A stretch of DNA of 64,000 nt, from assembly GCA_037783415.1 (NCBI GenBank), contig JAZGTN010000073.1:1-64000 (forward strand), given 5' to 3'. The notes under the pieces were generated by a model, which was not told where the DNA came from, did not search any database, and saw only the letters and a program-made list of their open reading frames with translations. The stretch's first letter is position 1, and every line of letters begins with the position of its first letter. Both the position numbers and the translations under genes were made by a program. This DNA is from Leptasterias polaris. Taxonomy: Eukaryota; Echinodermata; Asteroidea; Forcipulatida; Asteriidae. Below are positions 21,246-31,978 of the stretch, in pieces.

Positions 21246-21379
21246 GTTTGTCAATATCTTTGTTCGAGGGGGTGCCAGTCAGAAGCCATTCAACCGCAAA
21301 CTGCCGTGTAGCCAGGGATCACACCCAAGTATACGATACAACCTGTGAAGCGACAGCCAGGGGATCACCTTAAGGGGAT
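21246..21379 (-). mobile_element. SINE head fragment, inverted
   Basis: It continues the SINE broken at 15712 and runs to GGGAT at 21375-21379, the left target-site duplication of the LTR retrotransposon. Confidence 0.75.
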
Positions 21380-23023
21380 TGTCACAGTCAAGCTGGGATA
21401 ACTGTGCAGCGAAAGAAAATAGCAAACAATGAATGGAAAGTCTCTTTGACAAAAGTATTGTATTTACAATTTCTTTACATTTATTTACAACTGCTGGGGA
21501 TACTGCCCCATTTCAGGCGTCTGTACAATTATTTATATCAAGTTCTAATGAAATAATAAATTGAATTAAACACAACTAATATCGGCTGGATTCATTTTAA
21601 TCCCTTCAAAATTAACAATTATTAGTCTATAGTCGACAATATGATGTAGACCTATGCGCATAGATTTAAATACGTTCAGTTATTTCACCTTAACTTTTGT
21701 GACATCACAATAAAATTCTAATCAACCCCAAAGGGTAAGTCTCCCTGGATTCAACTCTTGAAACAAAAGCACTTTTTCAACAATGCTGGTCAGACTTCCT
21801 AAAACGCTTATCTTCTTGCATTGTACATATTAAAATACACTAGTTAATACTCAAAAGACCATTTCAAGGTTTTAGATCGTATAAATCAAACGTTTAACGA
21901 AACTTCACTTAAATAAAAAGTCACTTGGTGGTCTGGCATCTTGCCTCCATTTCCACTCCAATTCAAACCAAATGCCAAACCATTATATGAATAAAATTGG
22001 CCCACCGTGCAAATGTTCGAAGGTTAAACCTGTCCTTCCTCCTTCCGGCACGGAGCAACTGCGTGCAAATGTTCGAAGGTTAAACCTGTCCTTCCGGCGC
22101 GGTGCAACTGGAAGTGACGCCTACGGCGTCCTTTTGTTGTCTGTCCTTATGAGTGACATATATATATATATATATATTCTCCAGTCTGCCACATTCGTCT
22201 CAGACCGATTACATCACACTCTGTGAGGGTTAGCACCTCGTACTTCTAGGAGGGGGATGGATACCCGCATCATGGCCATCTATAAAAATAGTTATTTGAA
22301 CAAATACAATAATGCCTGATGCTCTCCTTGTTTAAATACACACTTCTCAAACAATTTCTTTATCTAATTTCGTTCCACAATGTGAACTATATTCACACTA
22401 CAGGGCTTTTGAATCCAATGCTTTAACAAAACCACATGAAGTATACACTTTAAAGTAAATTATTAGTTATAGGAATTCTGCTTAATTAACCAATACAACA
22501 AGCAAATTAAACTTACGATTTTCCTCCTGTTTCCAACCTTGAAGTTCAGATCCCAGTACAATGTTGTCTCACTAACCAATTTGCCTTAAAACAGTAGCCT
22601 GTAAATCTACTCTGATTTTAGCAATGGCAGTACAATCACGAAGCAGAGACCAACACCCAGCGCAAAATGCCTGACTCTGGATCACTCACAATTTGTTCAC
22701 AACCTCTCTCTAGCTAAGATGGTGCTAGAATAATCTTACTCCACTGACCGCACCCTTCTACCCAACATACCTCAACTTTCTCCCTTTTCAAAACTTCATA
22801 CATGAACGGAACATAATACCCTAAGGAATTTCTGGGGAATAACTTACCACTGCAGACCAAATAAGGTGAATCATTAACATAATAACAAAGAGAATGAATA
22901 CTTACCTACTGGGGAGCTGGCTGATAAAATATTCATGAGGCACAACAAAACTTTAACTAAACTCACAACTACTGAAGAGGAAAATTCTAAATTCACAAGA
23001 GTTCATGAGGTTAAATTCTGACA
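21380..23023 (-). repeat. 3' LTR
   Basis: It is 1,644 bp long, with TGTCA/TGACA ends. I noticed only about three substitutions against the 5' LTR (for example GCCTACGG versus GCCTACTG near 22121) plus a small change at a TA microsatellite near 22157. This implies recent insertion. Confidence 0.93.
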
Positions 23024-23037
23024 ATGCCTCCCTTCTT
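23024..23037 (-). promoter_or_regulatory. Polypurine tract
   Basis: Read on the minus strand, AAGAAGGGAGGCAT ends directly at the 3' LTR. A purine run at this spot primes plus-strand DNA synthesis in LTR elements. Confidence 0.75.
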
Positions 23038-23205
23038 AAGAAAAAAATTGTTCGGCAAAGTGCAGTCAATTTTTGTTTTTCTTCAGAATTTGAAATTTAC
23101 AAACTTCGAAAGATTTACTACTATTTACAATCCTGCAGAGACTCTTCAAGCTACAAATTATATATATTGTAGGCACACTTTACCACTTCACTTCACTTCC
23201 AGTGA

Positions 23206-26200
23206 CTAAGTTGACACACGACTGAGATAGTCAGCATCACCCACATTCTCACTACCTTTTATTGACTCAATCCTAAAGCGGTAGGGTTGAAGCGTCAATG
23301 CCCATCTGAGAATACGACCATTGGCAACTTTAGCATGTTGAAGATATGTTAAAGGCTGATGGTCGGTTTCTAACACAAATTCTCGACCGTATAAGTATGT
23401 TTGAAACTTCTGTATAGCCCAAACAATGGCAAGACATTCTCGTTCTATGGTGGAGTAGGCCCTCTCTCTCTGAAGGAGTTTTCTGCTGGCATAGGCCACA
23501 GGAAAATTCTTATCACCATGCTTTTGAAGAAGAACTGCTCCAATTCCGACATCCGAGGCATCCGTCTGTAACAAAAATTGTTGTTGACAATCTGGTAGAC
23601 GTAACACAGGAGCAGTAGTTAACCTTGCTTTTAAGGTTTGAAACGCAAATTCCTGACTGGTTTCCCAAACAATGTGGTTAGGTTCCAGCTTCCTGGTTCT
23701 GTCTGTCAAAGGTACAGCAATGGCGGCATAATTGGGAATGAATCTACGATAATACCCTGTAAGTCCCAGAAATGACCTTAACTGCTTCTTCGTTTTTGGC
23801 CGAGGTGCATTTTGGATGGTTGTTAGCTTGTCTGGTAGCGGCTCTAGCTGTCCTCGTCCAACTACATGTCCTAGGTATTCAAGCTTATCAAAACCAATGT
23901 AGCATTTGGATGGACGGGCTGTAACACCTGACTGTGCTAATCGCTGAAACAAACTCTCAAGAGTGTTCAAATGCTCTTCCCAAGTCTTCGTATGGACCAA
24001 AATGTCATCAATGAAATTATCCACATTGGACATACCTCGAAGCATTACTCGCATCATCCGGCTGAAAGAAGCTGGCGCATTGACTAACCCAAATGGCATT
24101 GTACAAAATTGATATAACCCGTCTGGCGTTATAAAAGCCGTTTTCTCTTTGGCAGTCTCATGGAGGGGAATTTGCCAGTATCCCTTACTGAGGTCTAGTT
24201 TGGTGAAAAACATATCAGAGGAAAGCTTTGCAAATATTTCTTCAGGATCTGGCATCGGTTCAGCATCAAAAACAGTAACTTTATTTAGTCGTCTAAAGTC
24301 AATGCAGAATCTTTGGGACCCATCTTTCTTTTTCACTAAGACGATCGGTGAAGCAAACGGTGACTCTGCCATCTCTATAACTCCCATCTCTAACATGGAT
24401 TTAATTTCAGCCTTCACTGTGTCTCTAAGTGCATGTGGAAGTGGGTATGGTTTAGAACGCACTGGGTCTGATGAAGTAAGCCTGATTTCATGCTTTGTTA
24501 GAATTGATCTACCTGGAAGATCTGTAAGTACAGAACTAAATTTCTTCAGCAACTCTCTCACCTCACTAGACTGATCTACAGATAACTCTTCATGCACATT
24601 GACATCTTCAATGGTTTCTTTTGCTGTTAAATTCGGTAAGCGTAGCTGGTCATCATCTGTTGTCATCTTTAAATGGTCAAGATCATCTGGCTCTGATTCT
24701 GACTCGATCACGGCAGTGGACACTACATCTAATAAACATGTTGGTAAGAAGGTACTAACAAGACAACAATCTCCTAAATTTGCTGTTTGTGGTCGTTCAA
24801 CATAGAGCTTCAGTAAGTTGATGTGGAATGTCTTTGTCCTGGTAACTAGATCAATTTTGTAATCATACTTACTAATCTGCTTCAAGATAGTGTATGGACC
24901 CTTCCAATGTAACAAAAGCTTGTTGTTGTCTGCTGGCAAAAGAAGTAACACCTTGTCCCCTTCCTTCAGTTGTCGTGGTCGTGCTTTCATGTCATAGTAT
25001 TTCTTGTATCTGGTCGTTGATTTCTTAAGTTCTTCCTGAGCTAGCTTGCAAGTTGCTTCGATGCGCTCTCGTAAGTCGAGTACATACTCGTAGGTTGTCT
25101 TTACCTCTGTTGTCTCTACATCGTCTGTCCATAACTCCTTGAGAATTGTCATGGGACCTCTCACATTGCGACCATAGAGAAGTTCAAATGGTGCAAACCC
25201 AAGACTGGACTGAGGAGTTTCCCTATAGGCGAAAAGTAAAGGTCCTATATACCTGTCCCAATCTTTTGGCTTCTCAGCACAGAGGCGTTTTAACATCTGC
25301 TTCAGAGTACCATTAAATCTCTCCACAAGACCATTGCACGATGGATGATATGGCGTGGTAGTTAATTGACGTATAGACAGCAGTCGACTGACTTCCTTCA
25401 TGACACCCGAAGTAAACTGTGTCCCTTGATCTGTCAAAATCTCCCTCGGAATTCCTACCCGTGTAAATATATCTACTAGTGCCTCTGCAACTCTGTGTGC
25501 TTCAATGCTCTTCAGGGGTACTGCTTCAGGGTATCGTGTGGCGTAGTCCACCATGGTCAAAATAAATCTATTGCCACGGTCTGTCATTGGTGCAATTGGA
25601 CCAACTATGTCCACAGCAATTCGCTGAAAGGGCTCATCAATAAGTGGCATAAGACCTAGTGGTACTTTGGTTACCTTGCCTTTCGGAATAGTGCGTTGAC
25701 AAATGTCACATGAGCGACAGTAACGTTGAACATCTGCTTGAACACCTGGCCAGAAAAAGTTGGAAAGAACTTTGTCTGCAGTCTTCCTTGAACCTTGATG
25801 TCCCCCAAGAATGGACTCATGAGCAAGTTTCATAACTAATGTGCGATGATGTTGTGGCACAACTAGCTGAGTAATTACATCACCATTGTCAATCTTAGGG
25901 CTGCAAAATTGACGGTGAATAAGACCCTTCTTAATGAAGTAGTGCGAAGAATTCTCACCTCTACCAAGCTTGATCTCTCCTGACTTTGCAAATTCTCTCA
26001 CTCGATGAAGAGTTGGATCTTGCTGTTGAGCTTCACGGAGTTCATCAGAAGTGACTTCTGGTAAGGTGCTTGGAATTCTCAATGCTGGAAGTGGTTTGTC
26101 TTCAGCTAACCTTTGAGCTCTGGTCTGTACTGCTAATATCTGATGGAGATTTCCCTCTGAATTCCTCTCACTGTTGTTCCCACGCTTTTCAGTAAAGTGG

Positions 26201-27849
26201 TTTCCACTCTTCCACTCCAAGTCTGGATTCCCTGGATCACGAGCTGTTGGAATGTTACCTATAATTACATCATACACAGGGTTAACCATACAAAGTGCTT
26301 CTACCGAACCAACAAAATATGGAGAGTCAATGGAGACATTGGCTACTGGTGCTTGTCGAACAGTCCCATCGATGAGTACACAATACTTGGTTGTGCCTGT
26401 CAACTGGTTTTGTGTTACAAGACTTCTGCGAATGACAACACCTGTGCAACCTGTATCTCTCAGAACAGATACATGTTTCATGCCAAGTGTACCATTGGCA
26501 ACTGGCATACCCTTGACATCCTCACTTCTACATGCTGCACTCATCAACGGCAAATTGTGTCCACATTTCAAAGTAATCAAACCATTATCAGAACAACAAT
26601 TAGCAAGATTTGCCTTGTCTACAGTATACATACATGCTATTCTCTCGACACCTGATGTTGTCGTGTTGGGTTGAGAAATAGCCCGATGACATTCAGAGCA
26701 CTGCTGCGTATGGTGTGGTGTTGCAAGGGAAGAAGATTCATGATGTTCCCCAATCAGTCCAGCTACCTTCGTTGGTTGTATGTTACTCCAGCAGTTCCTG
26801 GCTACATGACCTGGCTTATGACAGAGATAACATATTCTGGGTTGTCTTTGGGTAAATGGCTGTGACTGTCTTTGGTTAAATGGCACTCTCAAACCTGGTC
26901 TATCTGATACATAAGGTTTTCTTTCAGGTTGTTTATCATTTCCAGTTGATTTTGTTGGAGTGTTTATCCTTTGAACAAAATGTGTTTGTCTATCTTGACC
27001 AAAAGCGCCACCTCTAGCCTCTACATACCGTTCTGCAATTTCTGCCATGGCATCCATGGTAGGAGGATGTCTCTCTTTCAAAAACAATGCGAGATCAGCA
27101 CTTGAACCATTAATAAATTGTTCCCTAAGAAGAAGATCTTTCAAGCCACTAAAATCCTTCTCAATCTTTGCCAAATCGGTCCATCTACAAAAGTAGTTGT
27201 TAAGCCTAACTACAAATTGCTTAGGGCTTTCATACCTTTCAGGTCTGGCTGCTCGAAACTTCTTTCTAAAGCCATCTTCAGTAAGTTGGTACCTTTTCAA
27301 CAGGGAGCTTTTCAAAGACTGATAGTTAGAAGCTTCTGATAGTGGAAGTCTAGAATACACTTCTAAAGCCTTACCTCTTAGGAGGGCGCTTAAATTGATT
27401 GCCCAATTATCCTGACTCCAACCTTGGGCGGTAGCATAACGTTCAAACCTTTGCAAGTATGAATCTAACTCATCCCTATTGTCTTCAAATTGGGGAAGTT
27501 TTGGAACTCGGGCATTCAGTTTAACTGGTTTAGGAGTGCTTTGCTCATCTTGACCTTTAGCCTGTTCCTTCTTTACTATTTCTAACTTCAGCTGCATCTC
27601 TACTGTCTCACGCTCTTGTCGCCTCAGTTCTAACTGTTCAGCACGGACCTCCCGCTCAAGACCTTCCTTCTCCCTTCTTTCTACTCTCATTCGATCTTGC
27701 TCTGAACTAACAAACTCTCTCAACTCATCTCCACTCAAATCCATCTCTTTGCCTATCCTAACTAACTTTTCCAAATCCATTGTCACACACTTACCTCGCT
27801 GCAAATTTTGCGCAGAAATGTTAGACAATTGGTTGGAGTGAGTCCACAA
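23206..27849 (-). CDS. Gag-pol polyprotein with integrase ahead of reverse transcriptase
   Basis: A single frame of 1,547 residues. Gag occupies about 24-335, with a charged coiled-coil-like stretch at 44-100 and a retrotransposon gag region at 110-280. A CCHC zinc knuckle lies at C340, C343, H348, C353. The protease signature is RDTGC at 464-468. Integrase follows: zinc-binding H677, H684, C711, C714; catalytic D747, D807, E843; and a GPY-type module near 982-989. Reverse transcriptase comes after it, with LDLSKGYWQI at 1218-1227 and FIDD at 1279-1282 in place of YVDD, then RNase H from QTDAS (D1430) to about 1540. The start could be M1 or M24 (MDLEKLVR); M24 fits the gag start better. No stop or frameshift separates gag and pol, so pol is not made through a frameshift here. 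All catalytic residues I can check are present. Confidence 0.93.
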   Translation of the reverse strand: MWTHSNQLSNISAQNLQRGKCVTMDLEKLVRIGKEMDLSGDELREFVSSEQDRMRVERREKEGLEREVRAEQLELRRQERETVEMQLKLEIVKKEQAKGQDEQSTPKPVKLNARVPKLPQFEDNRDELDSYLQRFERYATAQGWSQDNWAINLSALLRGKALEVYSRLPLSEASNYQSLKSSLLKRYQLTEDGFRKKFRAARPERYESPKQFVVRLNNYFCRWTDLAKIEKDFSGLKDLLLREQFINGSSADLALFLKERHPPTMDAMAEIAERYVEARGGAFGQDRQTHFVQRINTPTKSTGNDKQPERKPYVSDRPGLRVPFNQRQSQPFTQRQPRICYLCHKPGHVARNCWSNIQPTKVAGLIGEHHESSSLATPHHTQQCSECHRAISQPNTTTSGVERIACMYTVDKANLANCCSDNGLITLKCGHNLPLMSAACRSEDVKGMPVANGTLGMKHVSVLRDTGCTGVVIRRSLVTQNQLTGTTKYCVLIDGTVRQAPVANVSIDSPYFVGSVEALCMVNPVYDVIIGNIPTARDPGNPDLEWKSGNHFTEKRGNNSERNSEGNLHQILAVQTRAQRLAEDKPLPALRIPSTLPEVTSDELREAQQQDPTLHRVREFAKSGEIKLGRGENSSHYFIKKGLIHRQFCSPKIDNGDVITQLVVPQHHRTLVMKLAHESILGGHQGSRKTADKVLSNFFWPGVQADVQRYCRSCDICQRTIPKGKVTKVPLGLMPLIDEPFQRIAVDIVGPIAPMTDRGNRFILTMVDYATRYPEAVPLKSIEAHRVAEALVDIFTRVGIPREILTDQGTQFTSGVMKEVSRLLSIRQLTTTPYHPSCNGLVERFNGTLKQMLKRLCAEKPKDWDRYIGPLLFAYRETPQSSLGFAPFELLYGRNVRGPMTILKELWTDDVETTEVKTTYEYVLDLRERIEATCKLAQEELKKSTTRYKKYYDMKARPRQLKEGDKVLLLLPADNNKLLLHWKGPYTILKQISKYDYKIDLVTRTKTFHINLLKLYVERPQTANLGDCCLVSTFLPTCLLDVVSTAVIESESEPDDLDHLKMTTDDDQLRLPNLTAKETIEDVNVHEELSVDQSSEVRELLKKFSSVLTDLPGRSILTKHEIRLTSSDPVRSKPYPLPHALRDTVKAEIKSMLEMGVIEMAESPFASPIVLVKKKDGSQRFCIDFRRLNKVTVFDAEPMPDPEEIFAKLSSDMFFTKLDLSKGYWQIPLHETAKEKTAFITPDGLYQFCTMPFGLVNAPASFSRMMRVMLRGMSNVDNFIDDILVHTKTWEEHLNTLESLFQRLAQSGVTARPSKCYIGFDKLEYLGHVVGRGQLEPLPDKLTTIQNAPRPKTKKQLRSFLGLTGYYRRFIPNYAAIAVPLTDRTRKLEPNHIVWETSQEFAFQTLKARLTTAPVLRLPDCQQQFLLQTDASDVGIGAVLLQKHGDKNFPVAYASRKLLQRERAYSTIERECLAIVWAIQKFQTYLYGREFVLETDHQPLTYLQHAKVANGRILRWALTLQPYRFRIESIKGSENVGDADYLSRVST

Positions 27850-27990
27850 AGTCTTGAGGTCTGCAAATCAAGAGCTGAAAAGAAGCTAACAAAAATAAAC
27901 TAATTACTACATATATGTTCATTGGAATTATTACCACCTGATACAATCATTATTGTTTGCTCAAGTCTTTCAATTTTCAAATCCGTTCTC

Positions 27991-28010
27991 CCGGACAATT
28001 GCCCCCAAAA
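27991..28010 (-). promoter_or_regulatory. Primer-binding site, tRNA-Pro-like
   Basis: On the minus strand the sequence just after the 5' LTR is TTTTGGGGGCAATTGTCCGG. TGGGGGC followed by GTCCGGGA resembles a primer site for tRNA-Pro, with a short mismatched centre. The primer identity is inferred, not proven. Confidence 0.5.
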
Positions 28011-29654
28011 TGTCACAGTCAAGCTGGGATAACTGTGCAGCGAAAGAAAATAGCAAACAATGAATGGAAAGTCTCTTTGACAAAAGTATTGTATTTACAA
28101 TTTCTTTACATTTATTTACAACTGCTGGGGATACTGCCCCATTTCAGGCGTCTGTACAATTATTTATATCAAGTTCTAATGAAATAATAAATTGAATTAA
28201 ACACAACTAATATCGGCTGGATTCATTTTAATCCCTTCAAAATTAACAATTATTAGTCTATAGTCGACAATATGATGTAGACCTATGCGCATAGATTTAA
28301 ATACGTTCAGTTATTTCACCTTAACTTTTGTGACATCACAATAAAATTCTAATCAACCCCAAAGGGTAAGTCTCCCTGGATTCAACTCTTGAAACAAAAG
28401 CACTTTTTCAACAATGCTGGTCAGACTTCCTAAAACGCTTATCTTCTTGCATTGTACATATTAAAATACACTAGTTAATACTCAAAAGACCATTTCAAGG
28501 TTTTAGATCGTATAAATCAAACGTTTAACGAAACTTCACTTAAATAAAAAGTCACTTGGTGGTCTGGCATCTTGCCTCCATTTCCACTCCAATTCAAACC
28601 AAATGCCAAACCATTATATGAATAAAATTGGCCCACCGTGCAAATGTTCGAAGGTTAAACCTGTCCTTCCTCCTTCCGGCACGGAGCAACTGCGTGCAAA
28701 TGTTCGAAGGTTAAACCTGTCCTTCCGGCGCGGTGCAACTGGAAGTGACGCCTACTGCGTCCTTTTGTTGTCTGTCCTTATGACATATATATATATATAT
28801 ATATATATTCTCCAGTCTGCCACATTCGTCTCAGACCGATTACATCACACTCTGTGAGGGTTAGCACCTCGTACTTCTAGGAGGGGGATGGATACCCGCA
28901 TCATGGCCATCTATAAAAATAGTTATTTGAACAAATACAATAATGCCTGATGCTCTCCTTGTTTAAATACACACTTCTCAAACAATTTCTTTATCTAATT
29001 TCGTTCCACAATGTGAACTATATTCACACTACAGGGCTTTTGAATCCAATGCTTTAACAAAACCACATGAAGTATACACTTTAAAGTAAATTATTAGTTA
29101 TAGGAATTCTGCTTAATTAACCAATACAACAAGCAAATTAAACTTACGATTTTCCTCCTGTTTCCAACCTTGAAGTTCAGATCCCAGTACAATGTTGTCT
29201 CACTAACCAATTTGCCTTAAAACAGTAGCCTGTAAATCTACTCTGATTTTAGCAATGGCAGTACAATCACGAAGCAGAGACCAACACCCAGCGCAAAATG
29301 CCTGACTCTGGATCACTCACAATTTGTTCACAACCTCTCTCTAGCTAAGATGGTGCTAGAATAATCTTACTCCACTGACCGCACCCTTCTACCAAACATA
29401 CCTCAACTTTCTCCCTTTTCAAAACTTCATACATGAACGGAACATAATAACCTAAGGAATTTCTGGGGAATAACTTACCACTGCAGACCAAATAAGGTGA
29501 ATCATTAACATAATAACAAAGAGAATGAATACTTACCTACTGGGGAGCTGGCTGATAAAATATTCATGAGGCACAACAAAACTTTAACTAAACTCACAAC
29601 TACTGAAGAGGAAAATTCTAAATTCACAAGAGTTCATGAGGTTAAATTCTGACA
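28011..29654 (-). repeat. 5' LTR
   Basis: It is 1,644 bp long, with the same ends as the 3' LTR. On the minus strand it precedes gag and should hold the promoter. A TA microsatellite lies at about 28784-28807. Confidence 0.93.
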
Positions 29655-29708
29655 GGGATGTTGGTTCAAATCAAGGTCGTTGGTTCAAATCCCGCTATAG
29701 TCAATTTT
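29655..29708 (+). mobile_element. SINE remnant right of the LTR element
   Basis: It starts with target duplication GGGAT, followed by the fold-back junction sequence also seen (inverted) at 5038-5085, and then the 3' part of a tRNA-like segment (29675-29702). At about 29709 it is joined directly to the interior of the Kolobok-like element, so about 1.4 kb present in block 1 is missing here. Confidence 0.7.
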
Positions 29709-30592
29709 TCACTGATAAATGCATTTTTATTGACTAATTAATCATATAAATTTAATATTTTGTATAACTCAAGATAAAAATCATAGGAAAGTGATGTCAA
29801 ACTTGCCGTTCAAGTGACCATGATGTGACAATTTTACTGTGTAGCGCCTATGCTGGACGGGTTTTTTTTCGTTGGTAGTTGTCCAAGTGTGCAAGGGAAG
29901 TAGCAATTCAAGCGTAGGTTACAAGCGAAATGTTTCTGGTGTTCGGATCGACTTGAGCTGTATGGCAACGCCGATCTGATAAATAGTTTGGCAAAGTAGG
30001 AAAAACAATACATTTTGTCATCACGGGGCCGCTAAAATACCTCGTATTATCCGTGTTCTCGTTATGACCGTGCTCGTATCTTCCGTTGTTTAAGACACAG
30101 AAACGCGCATGGGACAGTTCGGGACCAGCTGTGAAAAACCTCGTATAAACCGGCGTCTCGTATTAATCGTATCTTCCGACCTCTCCACTTTTTTTTTTTA
30201 ATGTTTAATTCTTACTTTATACTTTAGCTGTGTTTGTTCATTATTATTGTAAGTGGAGAGAAATAAATAATAATAATAATAATAATAATAATTAACGAGA
30301 GTCGACTGTACTGTACTAGGATTGCATTGGGTGACGTCCGTATACGAATACGCATCATACCGATCAGGTACCCAGACGTAATGTACGGAGCCAGACTACA
30401 CATTTTCTCTTCAAATATCCCGCCTCGATTGACATCACGAACAGCCAAGGGGGGCCTATTCTTAAAATTGTATATAAAATAAAAACACAATTTGTTTAAC
30501 CTTAGTTAATTGTTTATTCACATTCCACTCATAAAAATGTATATATTAATGACAAAAGCTTTATTTTGACAAAATACCGGTGCCAGGTGCCT
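29709..30592 (+). mobile_element. Right half of the Kolobok-like transposon, copy 2
   Basis: It matches 7650-8430 and ends GCCAGGTGCCT before TTAA. The THAP exon is deleted. A ~110-bp insertion at about 30180-30291, absent from the first copy, has CTCTCCACTT/AAGTGGAGAG arms and an (AAT)n tail. Confidence 0.7.
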
Positions 30593-31535
30593 TTAATTTT
30601 GAACTTGAAAAAATAAGTACTTTGCTTTTTAGCCAATAAGTTATGTATTAATGTCCTAAAATCTAATTATGTTTTATTTTGTGCAAATCAATATAGATAT
30701 ACTCAATCTATTCCCTTAGTTCTAAATGGTATCAATTTGAATCAAGTGAAAGTCACGAAATTCTTAGGTATATATATTGATGAACATTTAACTTGGAAAA
30801 ATCATATCAATGATGTAACAAGTAAAATATCAAAAATGTGGGTATAATGAATCGTTTAAAGTTTTTCCTACCTAGTAATATTTTATTAACCATCTATAAT
30901 TCTTTTGTGCTGTCGTATTTAAACTATTGCATTCTCATATGGGGTGGTTCTTCAGCTCAGTGTAAGAGACTATTTACTTTACAAAAGCGGGCTGTTCGCA
31001 TCATTTCCAATGCTGGTTATCGTGATCATTCAGCTCCACTTTTTGAACAAATTAAACTTCTAAAATTCAATGACCTTTGTTACCTTAATTTAGGTAAATT
31101 TATGTATAAATACAACCATAATGCATTACCTTCTTGTTTTAACTCTTTCTTTACCTTAACTTCAAATATACATTCGTATGATACTCGAAGTACCCGTAAG
31201 AAAAATCTTCATGTCCGTTTCAACAGAACATCATTGTTTAGAAATAGTCTTGTCCAACGTGGTATTACATATTGGAATAGTCTCAGCGATTCGTTAAAAT
31301 CTGCACTTACTTTGTCAAATTTTGCACAAAAATTAAAAGCACAGTAATTTTCCTTAATTTCTAGTAATGAAAGAAACGTTATGACATATTTCCGGATGAT
31401 GTTTTGTCTTTGTACCTACATGTTTTTATGTAAGTCGGTGTTGTGATAGTCTGTTGGTGTGTTTGTTGTTTTGTTTGTCTGTCCGTACGGGTGTGAAAAG
31501 CGCTATATAAAAATTGGTTATTATTATTATTATTA
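30593..31535 (+). pseudogene. LINE reverse transcriptase fragment (3' part, copy 2)
   Basis: This is the duplicate of 8435-9330 with the same frameshift. The 169-codon frame 30838-31347 differs from copy 1 at a few residues (for example CYLN for YYLN). Unlike copy 1, the LINE 3' terminus is kept: AGCGCTATATAAAAATTGG followed by (TTA)n at about 31516-31535, typical of CR1/L2-like tails. Confidence 0.85.
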
Positions 31536-31978
31536 AATGTTGTCCTGTTTGTGATTATTTATTCAATTTCCGTGTAAATTGTTATTGTCTTTACTACTTC
31601 TCTGGTTTGCCATTATGTATTCATTATCATGTACCTTAACTTTAACGATGTACACAAATGTAACTTTATGGCAACATTGAAATAAATGTAGTGTAATAAT
31701 AATAAAATATCGCCGAATGGAGCAAATATGTCCACGCAGGAAGAATAATCCCCAATAGGAATACACAATCCGAGAAGCGTTTCTGATATAGAAACGTTTC
31801 CCAGACTCAAATTCCGGGGCATACAAACTGCTATCTTGATACCACATTACTTCGAAGTGAAATGTGTCTCAAATTGCTTTATACTATCGAAAGCTGCTGT
31901 AGGCTTCTAACCAATGTTTAGGCCTATATATTGCCATTATTTTTAAAAGTGATTACCAAACGCATACATTCCCTTTAA
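31536..31978. mobile_element. Truncated TTAA MITE family copy
   Basis: From about 31700 it matches the MITE a interior and ends in CCAAACGCATACATTCCCT before TTAA. It is the counterpart of 9331-9801. Confidence 0.5.

Larger units (their letters stand above)
21380..29654 (-). mobile_element. Complete Gmr1-like Ty3/Gypsy LTR retrotransposon
   Basis: This 8,275-bp element lies on the minus strand with two 1,644-bp LTRs, a primer-binding site, one uninterrupted gag-pol frame and a polypurine tract. LTR ends are TGTCA...TGACA. A 5-bp target duplication GGGAT flanks it at 21375-21379 and 29655-29659. The unoccupied site exists in this window in a paralogous SINE at 5081-5085. The pol order is protease, integrase, reverse transcriptase, RNase H, the arrangement known from the Gmr1 group of deuterostome Ty3/Gypsy elements. 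No envelope gene is seen. Confidence 0.93.

Noticed and set aside
24149..24805. Plus-strand frames inside the LTR element
   Set aside because: Shadows of the gag-pol frame on the other strand.
21380..29654. Endogenous retrovirus with envelope
   Set aside because: No open frame follows RNase H before the 3' LTR, and no envelope-like sequence is seen.
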